This document shows positions 8,518-15,386 of a stretch of DNA of 22,527 nucleotides, piece after piece. This DNA is from an uncultured Dysgonomonas sp. (lineage in GTDB: Bacteria > Bacteroidota > Bacteroidia > Bacteroidales > Dysgonomonadaceae). Numbering within the stretch: the first letter of the stretch is position 1; the number at the start of each line of letters is the position of its first letter. A program made the translations under genes and the position numbers. The stretch is taken from contig CALKIV010000040.1 in assembly GCA_937995835.1 (NCBI GenBank), forward strand, positions 1 through 22,527, read 5' to 3'. The notes below the pieces were generated by a model. That model worked only from the letters and a program-made list of their open reading frames with translations, did no database searches and was not told the origin of the DNA.

Positions 8518-9024
8518 TTATGCCTCCTTCTCCAATTCGATCAACAAGTCGCTCTTGCTTGTCGTATCACCTTCCTTCACCAGCACTTTTTTGATGATGC
8601 CTTTGGTACTAGCAAGAATTGCATTTTGCATCTTCATTGCTTCCAAAATCACCAACGTGTCACCTGCTTTCACTGTATCACCAGTCTTCACCATGACCTC
8701 CAATATCTTGCCTGGCATCGGAGCTTTCAGACGAATAGTGGTAGACTCATTCTTCTGAGAAGTCAGCATTTTCTGACGCTCTAAAGAGAAAGGTGTTTCG
8801 ACAGAGAAACAATAGCTAACCCCATTGATCAGCAACTCATATTCATTTTGATGATAAGACACAATCTCCACAGGATAATTCTTATCGCCTACCTTGATGA
8901 ATGAAAAGCCATCTTCTGTGGTCTCAATGACAGCATTGCTAAAAGTTTCCTTGAGCGCTGAAAGCTTAAAATCTTGATTCGACTCTCTATTGAGGACGAT
9001 TAATTCTTTATGTTGAGTATTCAT
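8518..9024 (-). CDS. Biotin carboxyl carrier protein of the acyl-CoA carboxylase/decarboxylase
   Basis: A 168-residue biotin carrier subunit. The C-terminal biotinyl domain (about 96-166) has the biotinylation motif EAMKM, with biotin expected on K131, preceded by APMPGKI (101-107), the usual fold signature. The N-terminal half (1-90) is a small beta-rich region similar to that in carriers of methylmalonyl-CoA decarboxylase and propionyl-CoA carboxylase complexes. It carries CO2 on biotin between the two catalytic subunits encoded just upstream. It is the last gene of the operon, 11 bases after the biotin carboxylase stop. In 8345-8517 downstream I see no clear intrinsic terminator. Confidence 0.93.
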   Translation of the reverse strand: MNTQHKELIVLNRESNQDFKLSALKETFSNAVIETTEDGFSFIKVGDKNYPVEIVSYHQNEYELLINGVSYCFSVETPFSLERQKMLTSQKNESTTIRLKAPMPGKILEVMVKTGDTVKAGDTLVILEAMKMQNAILASTKGIIKKVLVKEGDTTSKSDLLIELEKEA

Positions 9025-9035
9025 ATTCTGTCAGA

Positions 9036-10538
9036 TTACATGTTATTGATCTTATTTCTTAACATCCACAAATCTTGCCCCGAATTGATATCCTCCAACG
9101 GTGCATTTTGTTCTGTGAAATGATTGGCAGCAAACAAAGCAGCCAATAACTCTTCGTCTTTTTCTCTATAGACCATCGACTCCATGTCTTTCTCAATAAA
9201 AGAAGTATCAAAATCTCCTGCTTGAAACTTTGCATTGTTTAGCACAGCCTTATCGAAAGGGATTGTAGTTTTTACTCCTTTGATTTGAAAATCATTCAAC
9301 GCTGCCAAACATCTACTGATTGCCGTCTTGCGATCTTTGGCATGTACAATCAGCTTAGCAATCATCGAGTCAAAGTATGGTGTAACTTCCGAGTTAGTCA
9401 CTACCCCTGAATCCACTCTCACCCCCTCACCCGTAGGCAATCGGAGTGCTTTCACAACTCCTAGACATGGAGAAAAATCAGATTGCGGATCTTCAGCATT
9501 TATGCGACACTCAATAGCCCATCCTTTCAACTTCACATCTGCTTGCGTGATTGGCAATTTTTCGCCATTTGCCACTCTGATCTGCAGCTCTATCAAGTCT
9601 AGTCCAGTAATCATCTCAGTCACAGGATGCTCTACTTGCACACGGGTATTCATTTCCATGAAGTAGAAGTTTTTATTTTTGTCTAACAGAAACTCTACTG
9701 TACCCAAGCTTATATATCCGGCCTCTTTTGCCAACGACACTGCGGCATCACATATTTTTTTGCGAAGAGCATCATCCAATGCTGATGAAGGAGCCTCTTC
9801 CAGAAGTTTCTGATGTTTACGTTGCACAGAGCATTCTCTTTCTCCTAGATGCACCGTGTTGCCATAGTTGTCGGCCAGCACTTGCACTTCTATATGACGA
9901 GGATTTTCTAGATACTTCTCAATAAAGACCAAGGGATTATTGAAAGCTGTAGTAGCTTCAGAAATGGCTGACATGTACATTTGTTTCATTTCTGATTCTT
10001 TGTACACAATACGCATTCCACGTCCGCCTCCACCGGCAGCAGCCTTGATAATGATAGGGAAACCAATTTTCGCGGCCACCTCTAAGGCATCATCTACTGT
10101 CAAAACACAACCATTGCTACCTCCTAACATTGGCACATTACCTTTGGCGGCAATTTCTTTGGCCACCACCTTGTCTCCCATATTTTGGATGATGCGTGGT
10201 GAAGGTCCTATAAAGATAACACCCTCTTCTGTACAACGAACAGCAAACTGCACGTTCTCTGACAAATAACCATACCCGGGGTGAATAGCATCTATTTTGT
10301 TTCTTTTGGCTAGATGAACAAGGCTCTCTATATCCAAAAATTCCGGAACATCATTTTTTTCTCTATCCGGAAAATCCAGCACCTGATCCACTTGTGTCAA
10401 GTAATGTGCATCGGGTTCTTTCAGAGTTCTGATTCCTACCGATCGGATTCCCATCTTCTTAGCCGTTTGAGCAATTCGTATCGCAATTTCTCCTCTGTTG
10501 GCTATCAATATCGATTTTATTTTATTCTTCGTTTCCAT
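9036..10538 (-). CDS. Biotin carboxylase subunit of an acyl-CoA carboxylase
   Basis: A 500-residue ATP-grasp biotin carboxylase that uses ATP and bicarbonate to carboxylate the carrier's biotin. An N-terminal biotin carboxylase domain opens with ILIANRGEIAIRI (10-22), then HPGYG (86-90). The ATP-grasp glycine loop AAAGGGGRGM is at 166-175, the ECSVQRKHQKL segment near 235-245, and the catalytic motif EMNTRVQVEHPVTE at 295-308. All key residues look intact. The length is slightly above the roughly 450 of AccC because of a C-terminal extension of about 50 residues, as in other propionyl-CoA carboxylase type subunits of this phylum. It sits between the carboxyltransferase (21-base gap) and the carrier (11-base gap). 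Presence of this subunit makes an ATP-driven carboxylase more likely than a sodium-pump decarboxylase alone. Confidence 0.94.
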   Translation of the reverse strand: METKNKIKSILIANRGEIAIRIAQTAKKMGIRSVGIRTLKEPDAHYLTQVDQVLDFPDREKNDVPEFLDIESLVHLAKRNKIDAIHPGYGYLSENVQFAVRCTEEGVIFIGPSPRIIQNMGDKVVAKEIAAKGNVPMLGGSNGCVLTVDDALEVAAKIGFPIIIKAAAGGGGRGMRIVYKESEMKQMYMSAISEATTAFNNPLVFIEKYLENPRHIEVQVLADNYGNTVHLGERECSVQRKHQKLLEEAPSSALDDALRKKICDAAVSLAKEAGYISLGTVEFLLDKNKNFYFMEMNTRVQVEHPVTEMITGLDLIELQIRVANGEKLPITQADVKLKGWAIECRINAEDPQSDFSPCLGVVKALRLPTGEGVRVDSGVVTNSEVTPYFDSMIAKLIVHAKDRKTAISRCLAALNDFQIKGVKTTIPFDKAVLNNAKFQAGDFDTSFIEKDMESMVYREKDEELLAALFAANHFTEQNAPLEDINSGQDLWMLRNKINNM

Positions 10539-10559
10539 CTTCTTTCTCTATTTTTTTAG

Positions 10560-12101
10560 TTAAAGAGGTAAATTACCATGTTTACGTTTAGGACGAAGCT
10601 CAGTTTTTCGTTCCAATGCTTTCAAGCAGTTGATGATCTTCACACGAGTAACAGCAGGATCGATCACCTCATCAATGTATCCTTGCTCATCTGCGATGTA
10701 AGGATTGGTCACTTCTTCACGATATTTCAGGGTCAATTCCTTTTTCAATGCCACTGGGTCTTCCGATTCTGCCAATTCTTTTCTGTAAAGAATGGCAATT
10801 GCACCATCGGGTCCCATCACTGCTATCTCCGCAGTAGGCCATGCAAAGCTGAAATCTCCTCCAATACCTTTACTGTTCATCACAATGTACGCTCCACCAT
10901 AGGCTTTACGTAAGATGATGGTGATTTTAGGCACTGAAGCAAAAGTATATGCATACAGAAGTTTTGCCCCATGGCGAATGATGCCATCGTGCTCTTGATC
11001 AGTGCCGGGAAGGAATCCGGGAACATCTTCCAGAGTTATGATGGGAATATTGAATGCATTACAAATATTGATAAATCGAGCAGCTTTCACAGAAGAATCG
11101 ATGTCTAGGGTTCCTGCCATTACTTTTGGCTGATTGCCCACAATACCCACAGTGTGCCCATCCATACGAGCAAAAGCTGTGAAGATGTTCATGGCATGAT
11201 TTTCGGCTACTTCCAGATAATCTCCATTATCCACGATGAGCTCCACAATGTGTTTCACATCATATGGTTTGTCCGGATCTTCCGGAACGATATTTCTCAA
11301 TCGCTCTTCTGTCCTGTCAGTCATATCCTTCGACTTGATCACCGGAGGATTATCTATGTTGTTTGAAGGAAGATAAGCTAGTAGTCTCTTCACCCCTAGC
11401 AGCGTATTTTCATCATCGTTGTAAACAAAGTCCGCAACTCCTGATTTAGTACCATGCACCGATGCCCCTCCTAGGTCTTCAGTAGTCACTGTTTCGTTGA
11501 GCACTTCTTTCACCACATTTGGTCCTGTAACGAACATATAACTGGTGTCAGCTGTCATGAAAATAAAATCGGTCAATGCAGGTGAATATACTGCACCTCC
11601 CGCAGCTGGCCCCATGATAACTGATATTTGAGGAATAACACCTGATGATAAAACGTTTTGCTTAAATATTTTAGCATAACCATTCAAGCTATTTATTCCC
11701 TCCTGAATACGAGCACCTCCAGAGTCAATGAGCCCCACAACGGGTGAACCTGTTTTCAGTGCCATATCCTGTATTTTGGCTATTTTTGTTGCATGCATAG
11801 AACCTAAAGAGCCCCCTAACACATTAAAGTCTTGAGAATAGGCATAAACTAAACGCCCATCAACTTTTCCATAACCTGTGATCACACCATCGCCAAAAGC
11901 CTTCACCGTTTTACCAAACGAGGCTGCTGCCGGAGGAGTATAAGCATCTGTTTCTTCAAAGGTTCCTTCATCAAAAAGGAGTAAGATGCGTTCGCGAGCA
12001 GTTAGCTTTCCACGCTTATGCTGTTTGTCCGTATAAGCTTGATCATACTGCTTGGATAATGCTTCTTGCCTTAACAAGAATTGTTCATACGATTTTTTCA
12101 T
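10560..12101 (-). CDS. Carboxyltransferase subunit, propionyl-CoA carboxylase/methylmalonyl-CoA decarboxylase type
   Basis: A 513-residue carboxyltransferase of the PccB/MmdA family, which moves CO2 between biotin and an acyl-CoA, interconverting propionyl-CoA and methylmalonyl-CoA. The N-terminal crotonase-fold half has DSGGARIQEG (126-135) and GPAAGGAVYSPA (164-175). The C-terminal half has the second oxyanion region KAYGGAYIVM (399-408) and FSFAWPTAEIAVMGP (417-431). The length is normal. It is first in a three-gene operon with biotin carboxylase and carrier. No sodium-pump membrane subunit is nearby. The ATG at 12101 overlaps by four bases (ATGA) the stop of a 54-codon ORF that follows a cobalamin riboswitch on the same strand, so the operon may be under B12 control. 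Propionyl- versus acetyl-CoA preference is inferred from similarity only. Confidence 0.93.
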   Translation of the reverse strand: MKKSYEQFLLRQEALSKQYDQAYTDKQHKRGKLTARERILLLFDEGTFEETDAYTPPAAASFGKTVKAFGDGVITGYGKVDGRLVYAYSQDFNVLGGSLGSMHATKIAKIQDMALKTGSPVVGLIDSGGARIQEGINSLNGYAKIFKQNVLSSGVIPQISVIMGPAAGGAVYSPALTDFIFMTADTSYMFVTGPNVVKEVLNETVTTEDLGGASVHGTKSGVADFVYNDDENTLLGVKRLLAYLPSNNIDNPPVIKSKDMTDRTEERLRNIVPEDPDKPYDVKHIVELIVDNGDYLEVAENHAMNIFTAFARMDGHTVGIVGNQPKVMAGTLDIDSSVKAARFINICNAFNIPIITLEDVPGFLPGTDQEHDGIIRHGAKLLYAYTFASVPKITIILRKAYGGAYIVMNSKGIGGDFSFAWPTAEIAVMGPDGAIAILYRKELAESEDPVALKKELTLKYREEVTNPYIADEQGYIDEVIDPAVTRVKIINCLKALERKTELRPKRKHGNLPL

Positions 12102-12262
12102 CCTTTTATATATAGATTAATTATTCTCACCTCTCCATTCCTTTCCGATTTGGCATACCTCAGCTCCCAATCGAACAGAATCAATCGCTTACGAAATATA
12201 AATGATATGAAGTTTTTTACATAAACATTCCTTCTGCATGCACAGAAAGGTTTGTCTCTCAT
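12098..12262 (-). CDS. Possible leader peptide or small protein between B12 riboswitch and carboxylase operon
   Basis: A 54-codon ORF (MRDKPFCACRRNVY at the start, basic and partly hydrophobic) begins 8 bases after the hairpin that follows the minus-strand cobalamin aptamer. It ends in TGA, whose first two bases are the last two of the carboxyltransferase ATG (ATGA overlap). That geometry would allow translational coupling: the riboswitch would control this ORF, and its translation would feed the operon. I recognise no family. A chance ORF is quite possible at this length, so the evidence is positional only. Confidence 0.35.
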   Translation of the reverse strand: MRDKPFCACRRNVYVKNFISFIFRKRLILFDWELRYAKSERNGEVRIINLYIKG

Positions 12263-12269
12263 GTTCTTC

Positions 12270-12289
12270 AGCTCTATCTCCCGAAAGCT
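12270..12289 (-). promoter_or_regulatory. Expression-platform hairpin of the minus-strand B12 riboswitch
   Basis: On the minus strand, AGCTTT pairs with AGAGCT (one G-U) around the loop CGGGAGAT. The loop's CGGG can pair with CCCG in the aptamer segment TACCCGCTG, the position of loop L5. This is what an L5-L13 kissing interaction would look like. The start codon of the small ORF follows 8 bases later, which suggests translational control. Confidence 0.5.
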
Positions 12290-12304
12290 TAAAACTCATT
12301 CAAC

Positions 12305-12484
12305 TTTGGCAGGTCTTCTGACTTGCTCCATCTTCGAATCGCCCTTCCCATTCGTTGCCGAACAGTGGATTTTGAGTATCGTTCAAAGATTTTCTCAGGA
12401 GCTTACAGCAGCGGGTACTGTTCAGGATTTACACCTGATTCCCTCTTTTCACTCTTCTGCAGATTCAGAAGGGTGACACCAAAA
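12305..12484 (-). ncRNA. Cobalamin riboswitch aptamer (minus strand)
   Basis: Read on the minus strand, the segment holds the ordered landmarks of the B12 aptamer. The P1 arm TTTGG is followed by TGTC, then GGGAATCAGGTGTAAATCC, then CCCGCTGCTGTAAGC, then CCACTG, then GGGAAGG. The B12 box follows (AAGTCAGAAGACCTGCC), then the P1 partner CCAAA. It senses cobalamin in the nascent mRNA, and most members switch expression off when B12 is bound. It begins almost at the predicted transcription start (near 12486) and points toward the carboxylase operon starting at 12101. No T-rich terminator lies between, which favours translational control. Confidence 0.93.
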
Positions 12485-12492
12485 TCGAAAAG

Positions 12493-12525
12493 CAAAGGTA
12501 TATTATTTATTTATTAAAATGCCAA
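12493..12525 (-). promoter_or_regulatory. Promoter of the minus-strand riboswitch transcript
   Basis: The minus strand reads TACCTTTG (12500 down to 12493), a perfect TAnnTTTG -7 box, with TTGG (12525 down to 12522) 21 bases upstream. The predicted start near 12486 coincides with the 5' end of the aptamer. Confidence 0.65.
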
Positions 12526-12700
12526 TAAAATAAATGATTATTGCTCTATTATTATTTTACGACCTCGCAACACACAGCATACAACACTAACTAACAGCAA
12601 CTTACAAACTATAAACATTCATAACTGCTGCTTATAAAAGTAATCTATATTGATATAAAAATTATCATCATACAACAGGGACGATTAAAATAGTCAAAGG

Positions 12701-12730
12701 TTTGCTAGTTGATTTTTTTATATATCTTTG
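12701..12730 (+). promoter_or_regulatory. Promoter of the plus-strand riboswitch transcript
   Basis: TTTG (12701-12704) and TATCTTTG (12723-12730, perfect TAnnTTTG) are separated by 18 bases, close to the Bacteroides consensus. Transcription would start near 12737, about 30 bases before the aptamer. Between the two divergent promoters, 12526-12700 is AT-rich and I see no further gene or clear operator in it. Confidence 0.7.
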
Positions 12731-12766
12731 TCTCAAAGAAGTTCTTTATCTTATTTCTTCAAACCG

Positions 12767-12930
12767 TTAAGGTGTCTCTAAAAACTTTAGGGGAGAATAG
12801 GGAATCACGTTAAAATCGTGAGCTGTCGCGCAACTGTAAACACCGCGAAAGTTTCTATTAAAAATAATCCACTGTCTTTGTAAGATGGGAAGGAAAATAG
12901 AAATGGTGCAAGCCAGGATACCTGCCTTAA
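12767..12930 (+). ncRNA. Cobalamin riboswitch aptamer (plus strand)
   Basis: P1 is perfect: TTAAGG (12767-12772) with CCTTAA (12925-12930). Between them come the family landmarks in order: GGTGTC, GGGAATCACG with its P4 partner CGTGAG, GTCGCGCAACTGTAAA, CCACTG, GGGAAGG, and the canonical B12 box AAGCCAGGATACCTGCC just before the P1 partner. It is a full-length aptamer with its own promoter. The first full-length gene downstream on this strand is the AspT-family transporter at 13278, with a small ORF in between. Confidence 0.96.
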
Positions 12931-12939
12931 ATCCGGATT

Positions 12940-12990
12940 GACAATGCTTCGCCGAAAAAGCATAATGTCGTACATTTTTTCTTCTTTTTT
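12940..12990 (+). promoter_or_regulatory. Expression-platform hairpin, possibly terminator-like, after the plus-strand aptamer
   Basis: GACA plus ATGCTT (12940-12949) pairs with AAGCAT (12958-12963) and TGTC (12966-12969), leaving a 2-base bulge and the loop CGCCGAAA. A T-rich run (12975-12990) follows. The stem contains the first ATG of the 40-codon ORF. The loop could pair imperfectly with TCGCG in the aptamer's L5. Either translational blocking or transcription termination is plausible. Confidence 0.5.
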
Positions 12991-13066
12991 GAGGAAAAAC
13001 ATTCTTTCATTATTCCTTTTTCTTATAGCATTGCGAAGTTCGAAAAGAGCTTTTTACAAGTATTAA
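12944..13066 (+). CDS. Possible 40-residue hydrophobic ORF directly after the B12 riboswitch
   Basis: The ORF starts at an ATG inside the riboswitch's downstream hairpin (a second in-frame ATG is at 12965) and ends at TAA 13064-13066. The product has basic residues, then the hydrophobic stretch NILSLFLFLIAL, then more basic residues, like an export signal or a single membrane segment. It could be a regulatory leader peptide. It could also be the signal-peptide remnant of a lost B12 receptor gene of the BtuB type, which often follows such riboswitches. Chance is also possible. From 13067 to 13277 there is no ORF of note, only AT-rich DNA with a possible promoter. Confidence 0.35.
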   Translation: MLRRKSIMSYIFSSFLRKNILSLFLFLIALRSSKRAFYKY

Positions 13067-13171
13067 TTTATTATTCATTGTAAAAAGTAAAAAACATGCG
13101 AACATGCATTTTAGATTATCCGCGTCATGATAATCAACAAAGCGTAAGACTCCTCTTACCTAAGCCTTTCA

Positions 13172-13200
13172 TTGTAAAAATAACTTCCTATATCTTTTTG
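13172..13200 (+). promoter_or_regulatory. Possible second promoter for the transporter
   Basis: TTG (13172-13174) and TATCTTTTTG (13191-13200) resemble a Bacteroides promoter with an imperfect -7 box, about 78 bases before the transporter ATG. If real, it would let the transporter escape riboswitch control. Confidence 0.35.
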
Positions 13201-13277
13201 GAAGATCGTTGATTTTTGATATCTTATATATCATAATCTCAAACTATTGTTTATTGTCAAACAGTTAATCTTCAAAA

Positions 13278-14951
13278 ATGAATTGGATTGAAAATTTAAT
13301 CTGGGGTGATAGTGTAGCCCATAGCATTATGCTCTTTGCTTTTGTCATAGCAGTGGGCATCATTCTAGGAAAAATAAAAATAAAAGGTATATCGTTGGGG
13401 ATTACCTTTGTGCTCTTTGTCGGCATCGTGGCAGGGCATTTTGGTCTAAAAATCAATCATGAGGTATTACATTTCATGAAAGAGTTTGGACTGATCCTCT
13501 TTGTCTATTCAGTAGGTCTACAGGTGGGACCGGGATTCCTCTCCTCGTTCAAGAAAGGAGGACTACAGCTCAACCTTCTGGCCGCATCCATCGTTGTACT
13601 AGGAGCAATCACCACCGTCGTGTTACATTACGCAACGGATATTCCCATGCCCACCATGGTGGGTATTATGTCAGGAGCAGTGACCAACACACCCGGACTT
13701 GGTGCTGCACAAGAAGCCTACTACGATATATATGGAGTAAACGACCCCACTGTGGCCATGGGATACGCCGTCGCCTATCCTCTAGCAGTTGTGGGCATCA
13801 TTGGAGCCATCATCCTTATACGATATGCTTTCAGAATCAATATGAAAACTGAGACAGAGGCTCTACAGGGCAATAATACAGAAAAGTCTGCTGTAGAACT
13901 GCTCTCTTTGGTGGTTAAAAATCCGGCTATATTTGGGAAAACAATTAAAGAATTAACCCCTTTATTAGAAAAACGCAAGTTTATTGTCTCCAGAATACTC
14001 CACAACAAAAATGAAAGCATCGAGATTGCTTCATCTAAAACAATACTGGAGGAAAACGACAGAATCTTTGTAGTGACCACTCCAAAGGACAAAGACACCA
14101 TCATTGCTTTCGTGGGAGGAGACATTGAGATGTCGGCTGACGATTGGAAAGTGTTGGACAAACAGCTGGTAGCTAAGCGTGTACTTGTAACTCGCTCAAA
14201 CATCAACGGAAAAACGATTAAGGAACTGAACTTGAGAAACAACTTTGGTGTAAATATCACTAGAGTCAATCGTGCCGGAATAGATCTGGTGGCTTACCCT
14301 AATCTGCAACTTCAAATCGGAGACAGACTAACAATAGTGGGAGATGAAAGTGCCATCCATAATGTTTCTCGAACATTGGGCAATCAGTTGAAGATGCTGA
14401 ACGAACCTCATCTGATTCCAATCTTTATCGGTATTTTCCTTGGGGTGTTGCTGGGTAGTATTCCTTTTATATTCCCCGGAATACCTCAACCCGTAAAACT
14501 TGGCTTGGCAGGTGGTCCACTCATTGTGGCCATATTGATGAGTATTCTTGGCACTAGATACAAGCTAGTAACATATACTACACTGAGCGCCAACCTCATG
14601 CTTCGCGAGATCGGTATTTGTTTCTTCCTTGCCTGTGTAGGGCTTGGGGCTGGAGAAAACTTTGTAGACACGATCCTTCATGGAGGAGGAGTGAGCTGGA
14701 TTGGCTATGGTATCATCATCACACTAATCCCCATCCTCACCATAGCTATTGTGGCAAGGAAAATCTTCAAGGTAAACTATTATACCCTGAGTGGGCTCTT
14801 GGCAGGAAGCATGACCGACCCTCCGGCTTTGGCCTATGCCAATTCGATCTCGGATAACGACGCCCCTGCCGTAGGCTATGCGTCAGTCTATCCTCTGACT
14901 ATGTTTATGCGAGTGCTGATAGCACAATTATTGATATTATTATTTGTATAA
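13278..14951 (+). CDS. AspT/YidE/YbjL-family transporter (putative dicarboxylate or amino acid exchanger)
   Basis: A 557-residue membrane protein of the aspartate:alanine exchanger family. Two hydrophobic halves (about 13-190 and 375-557) flank a hydrophilic centre (about 205-370) made of two RCK_C/TrkA_C-type regulatory domains, seen as two repeats with KTIKEL, then ENDRIFVV or GDRLTIVG. Glycine-rich motifs typical of the family are present in both halves (SGAVTNTPGLGAAQEA near 134-149, and GSMTDPPALAYANS near the end). Characterised relatives include AspT, an aspartate/alanine antiporter, and SucE1 of Corynebacterium, a succinate exporter. It is the first full-length gene behind a cobalamin riboswitch, 347 bases downstream of the aptamer, and is followed by a CWC protein 17 bases on. 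The substrate is not determinable here. A succinate export role is inferred from context. Confidence 0.9.
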   Translation: MNWIENLIWGDSVAHSIMLFAFVIAVGIILGKIKIKGISLGITFVLFVGIVAGHFGLKINHEVLHFMKEFGLILFVYSVGLQVGPGFLSSFKKGGLQLNLLAASIVVLGAITTVVLHYATDIPMPTMVGIMSGAVTNTPGLGAAQEAYYDIYGVNDPTVAMGYAVAYPLAVVGIIGAIILIRYAFRINMKTETEALQGNNTEKSAVELLSLVVKNPAIFGKTIKELTPLLEKRKFIVSRILHNKNESIEIASSKTILEENDRIFVVTTPKDKDTIIAFVGGDIEMSADDWKVLDKQLVAKRVLVTRSNINGKTIKELNLRNNFGVNITRVNRAGIDLVAYPNLQLQIGDRLTIVGDESAIHNVSRTLGNQLKMLNEPHLIPIFIGIFLGVLLGSIPFIFPGIPQPVKLGLAGGPLIVAILMSILGTRYKLVTYTTLSANLMLREIGICFFLACVGLGAGENFVDTILHGGGVSWIGYGIIITLIPILTIAIVARKIFKVNYYTLSGLLAGSMTDPPALAYANSISDNDAPAVGYASVYPLTMFMRVLIAQLLILLFV

Positions 14952-14968
14952 TTTATAACTTACTTGAC

Positions 14969-15190
14969 ATGAAAAAAATATGCGCACGCTGTTCTAACAG
15001 CTTTAAATGCAGAGAGGATCGCACAGATTTGTGCCAGTGTACTCACACCTATATGGTGCCGGGATCAAAAGATTTTGTAAAAAACAACTATGACAACTGC
15101 TTATGCTCTGCTTGCCTAAAGGAGATCAGTAAAAGCTTCTATGGCTTTGGAGTAAATCCTAAATTCAGAGTGAAAGCTGATGTAAAATGA
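14969..15190 (+). CDS. Cysteine-rich CWC family small protein
   Basis: A 73-residue cytoplasmic protein with eight cysteines (C5, C8, C14, C22, C24, C44, C46, C49) arranged as CxxC, C, CxC and CxCxxC. This fits the cysteine-rich CWC family and suggests one or two bound zinc ions or another metal centre. There is no signal peptide. It begins 17 bases after the transporter stop and precedes a stem-loop, so it probably shares the transporter's message. The function of the family is unknown. It has no DNA-binding motif that I recognise. Confidence 0.75.
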   Translation: MKKICARCSNSFKCREDRTDLCQCTHTYMVPGSKDFVKNNYDNCLCSACLKEISKSFYGFGVNPKFRVKADVK

Positions 15191-15219
15191 AAATCTGGAG
15201 CTAGAAATCAAGATAGCAA

Positions 15220-15250
15220 AAGCCTCTTAAATATGATTTAGGAGGCTTCT
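15220..15250 (+). terminator. Stem-loop after the CWC gene
   Basis: AGCCTCTTAAAT (15221-15232) pairs with ATTTAGGAGGCT (15236-15247) with one G-T wobble and a 3-base loop. It is followed only by TCTGCATT, so the U-tract is poor. It is a likely transcript end by position, not a textbook intrinsic terminator. Confidence 0.5.
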
Positions 15251-15386
15251 GCATTATCTAGAAATAGTTAAAAAGAAGGAGTCTAAATAGTTTTTCTAAA
15301 ATATTAGTTAAATCTCTACATCTTTGATTCGTTCTATCAGGTATTATTCATATCATTGCTTTGTTCAATACAACTGTTTGATTAGA

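Noticed and set aside
9328..10269. Several open frames of 65 to 112 codons on the plus strand
   Set aside because: They are antisense frames of the well-supported biotin carboxylase gene, low in recognisable content.
12252..12517. Plus-strand ORFs of about 64 to 74 codons
   Set aside because: They run antisense through the minus-strand cobalamin aptamer; the RNA landmarks explain the conservation better than a protein would.
12805..13002. Minus-strand 65-codon ORF
   Set aside because: It is antisense to the plus-strand riboswitch and its hairpin, with no promoter or recognisable product.
15324..15386. Longer N-terminus for the small orphan protein
   Set aside because: It would put 21 residues ahead of the signal-like sequence and begin right at a possible promoter; the ATG at 15387 fits better.
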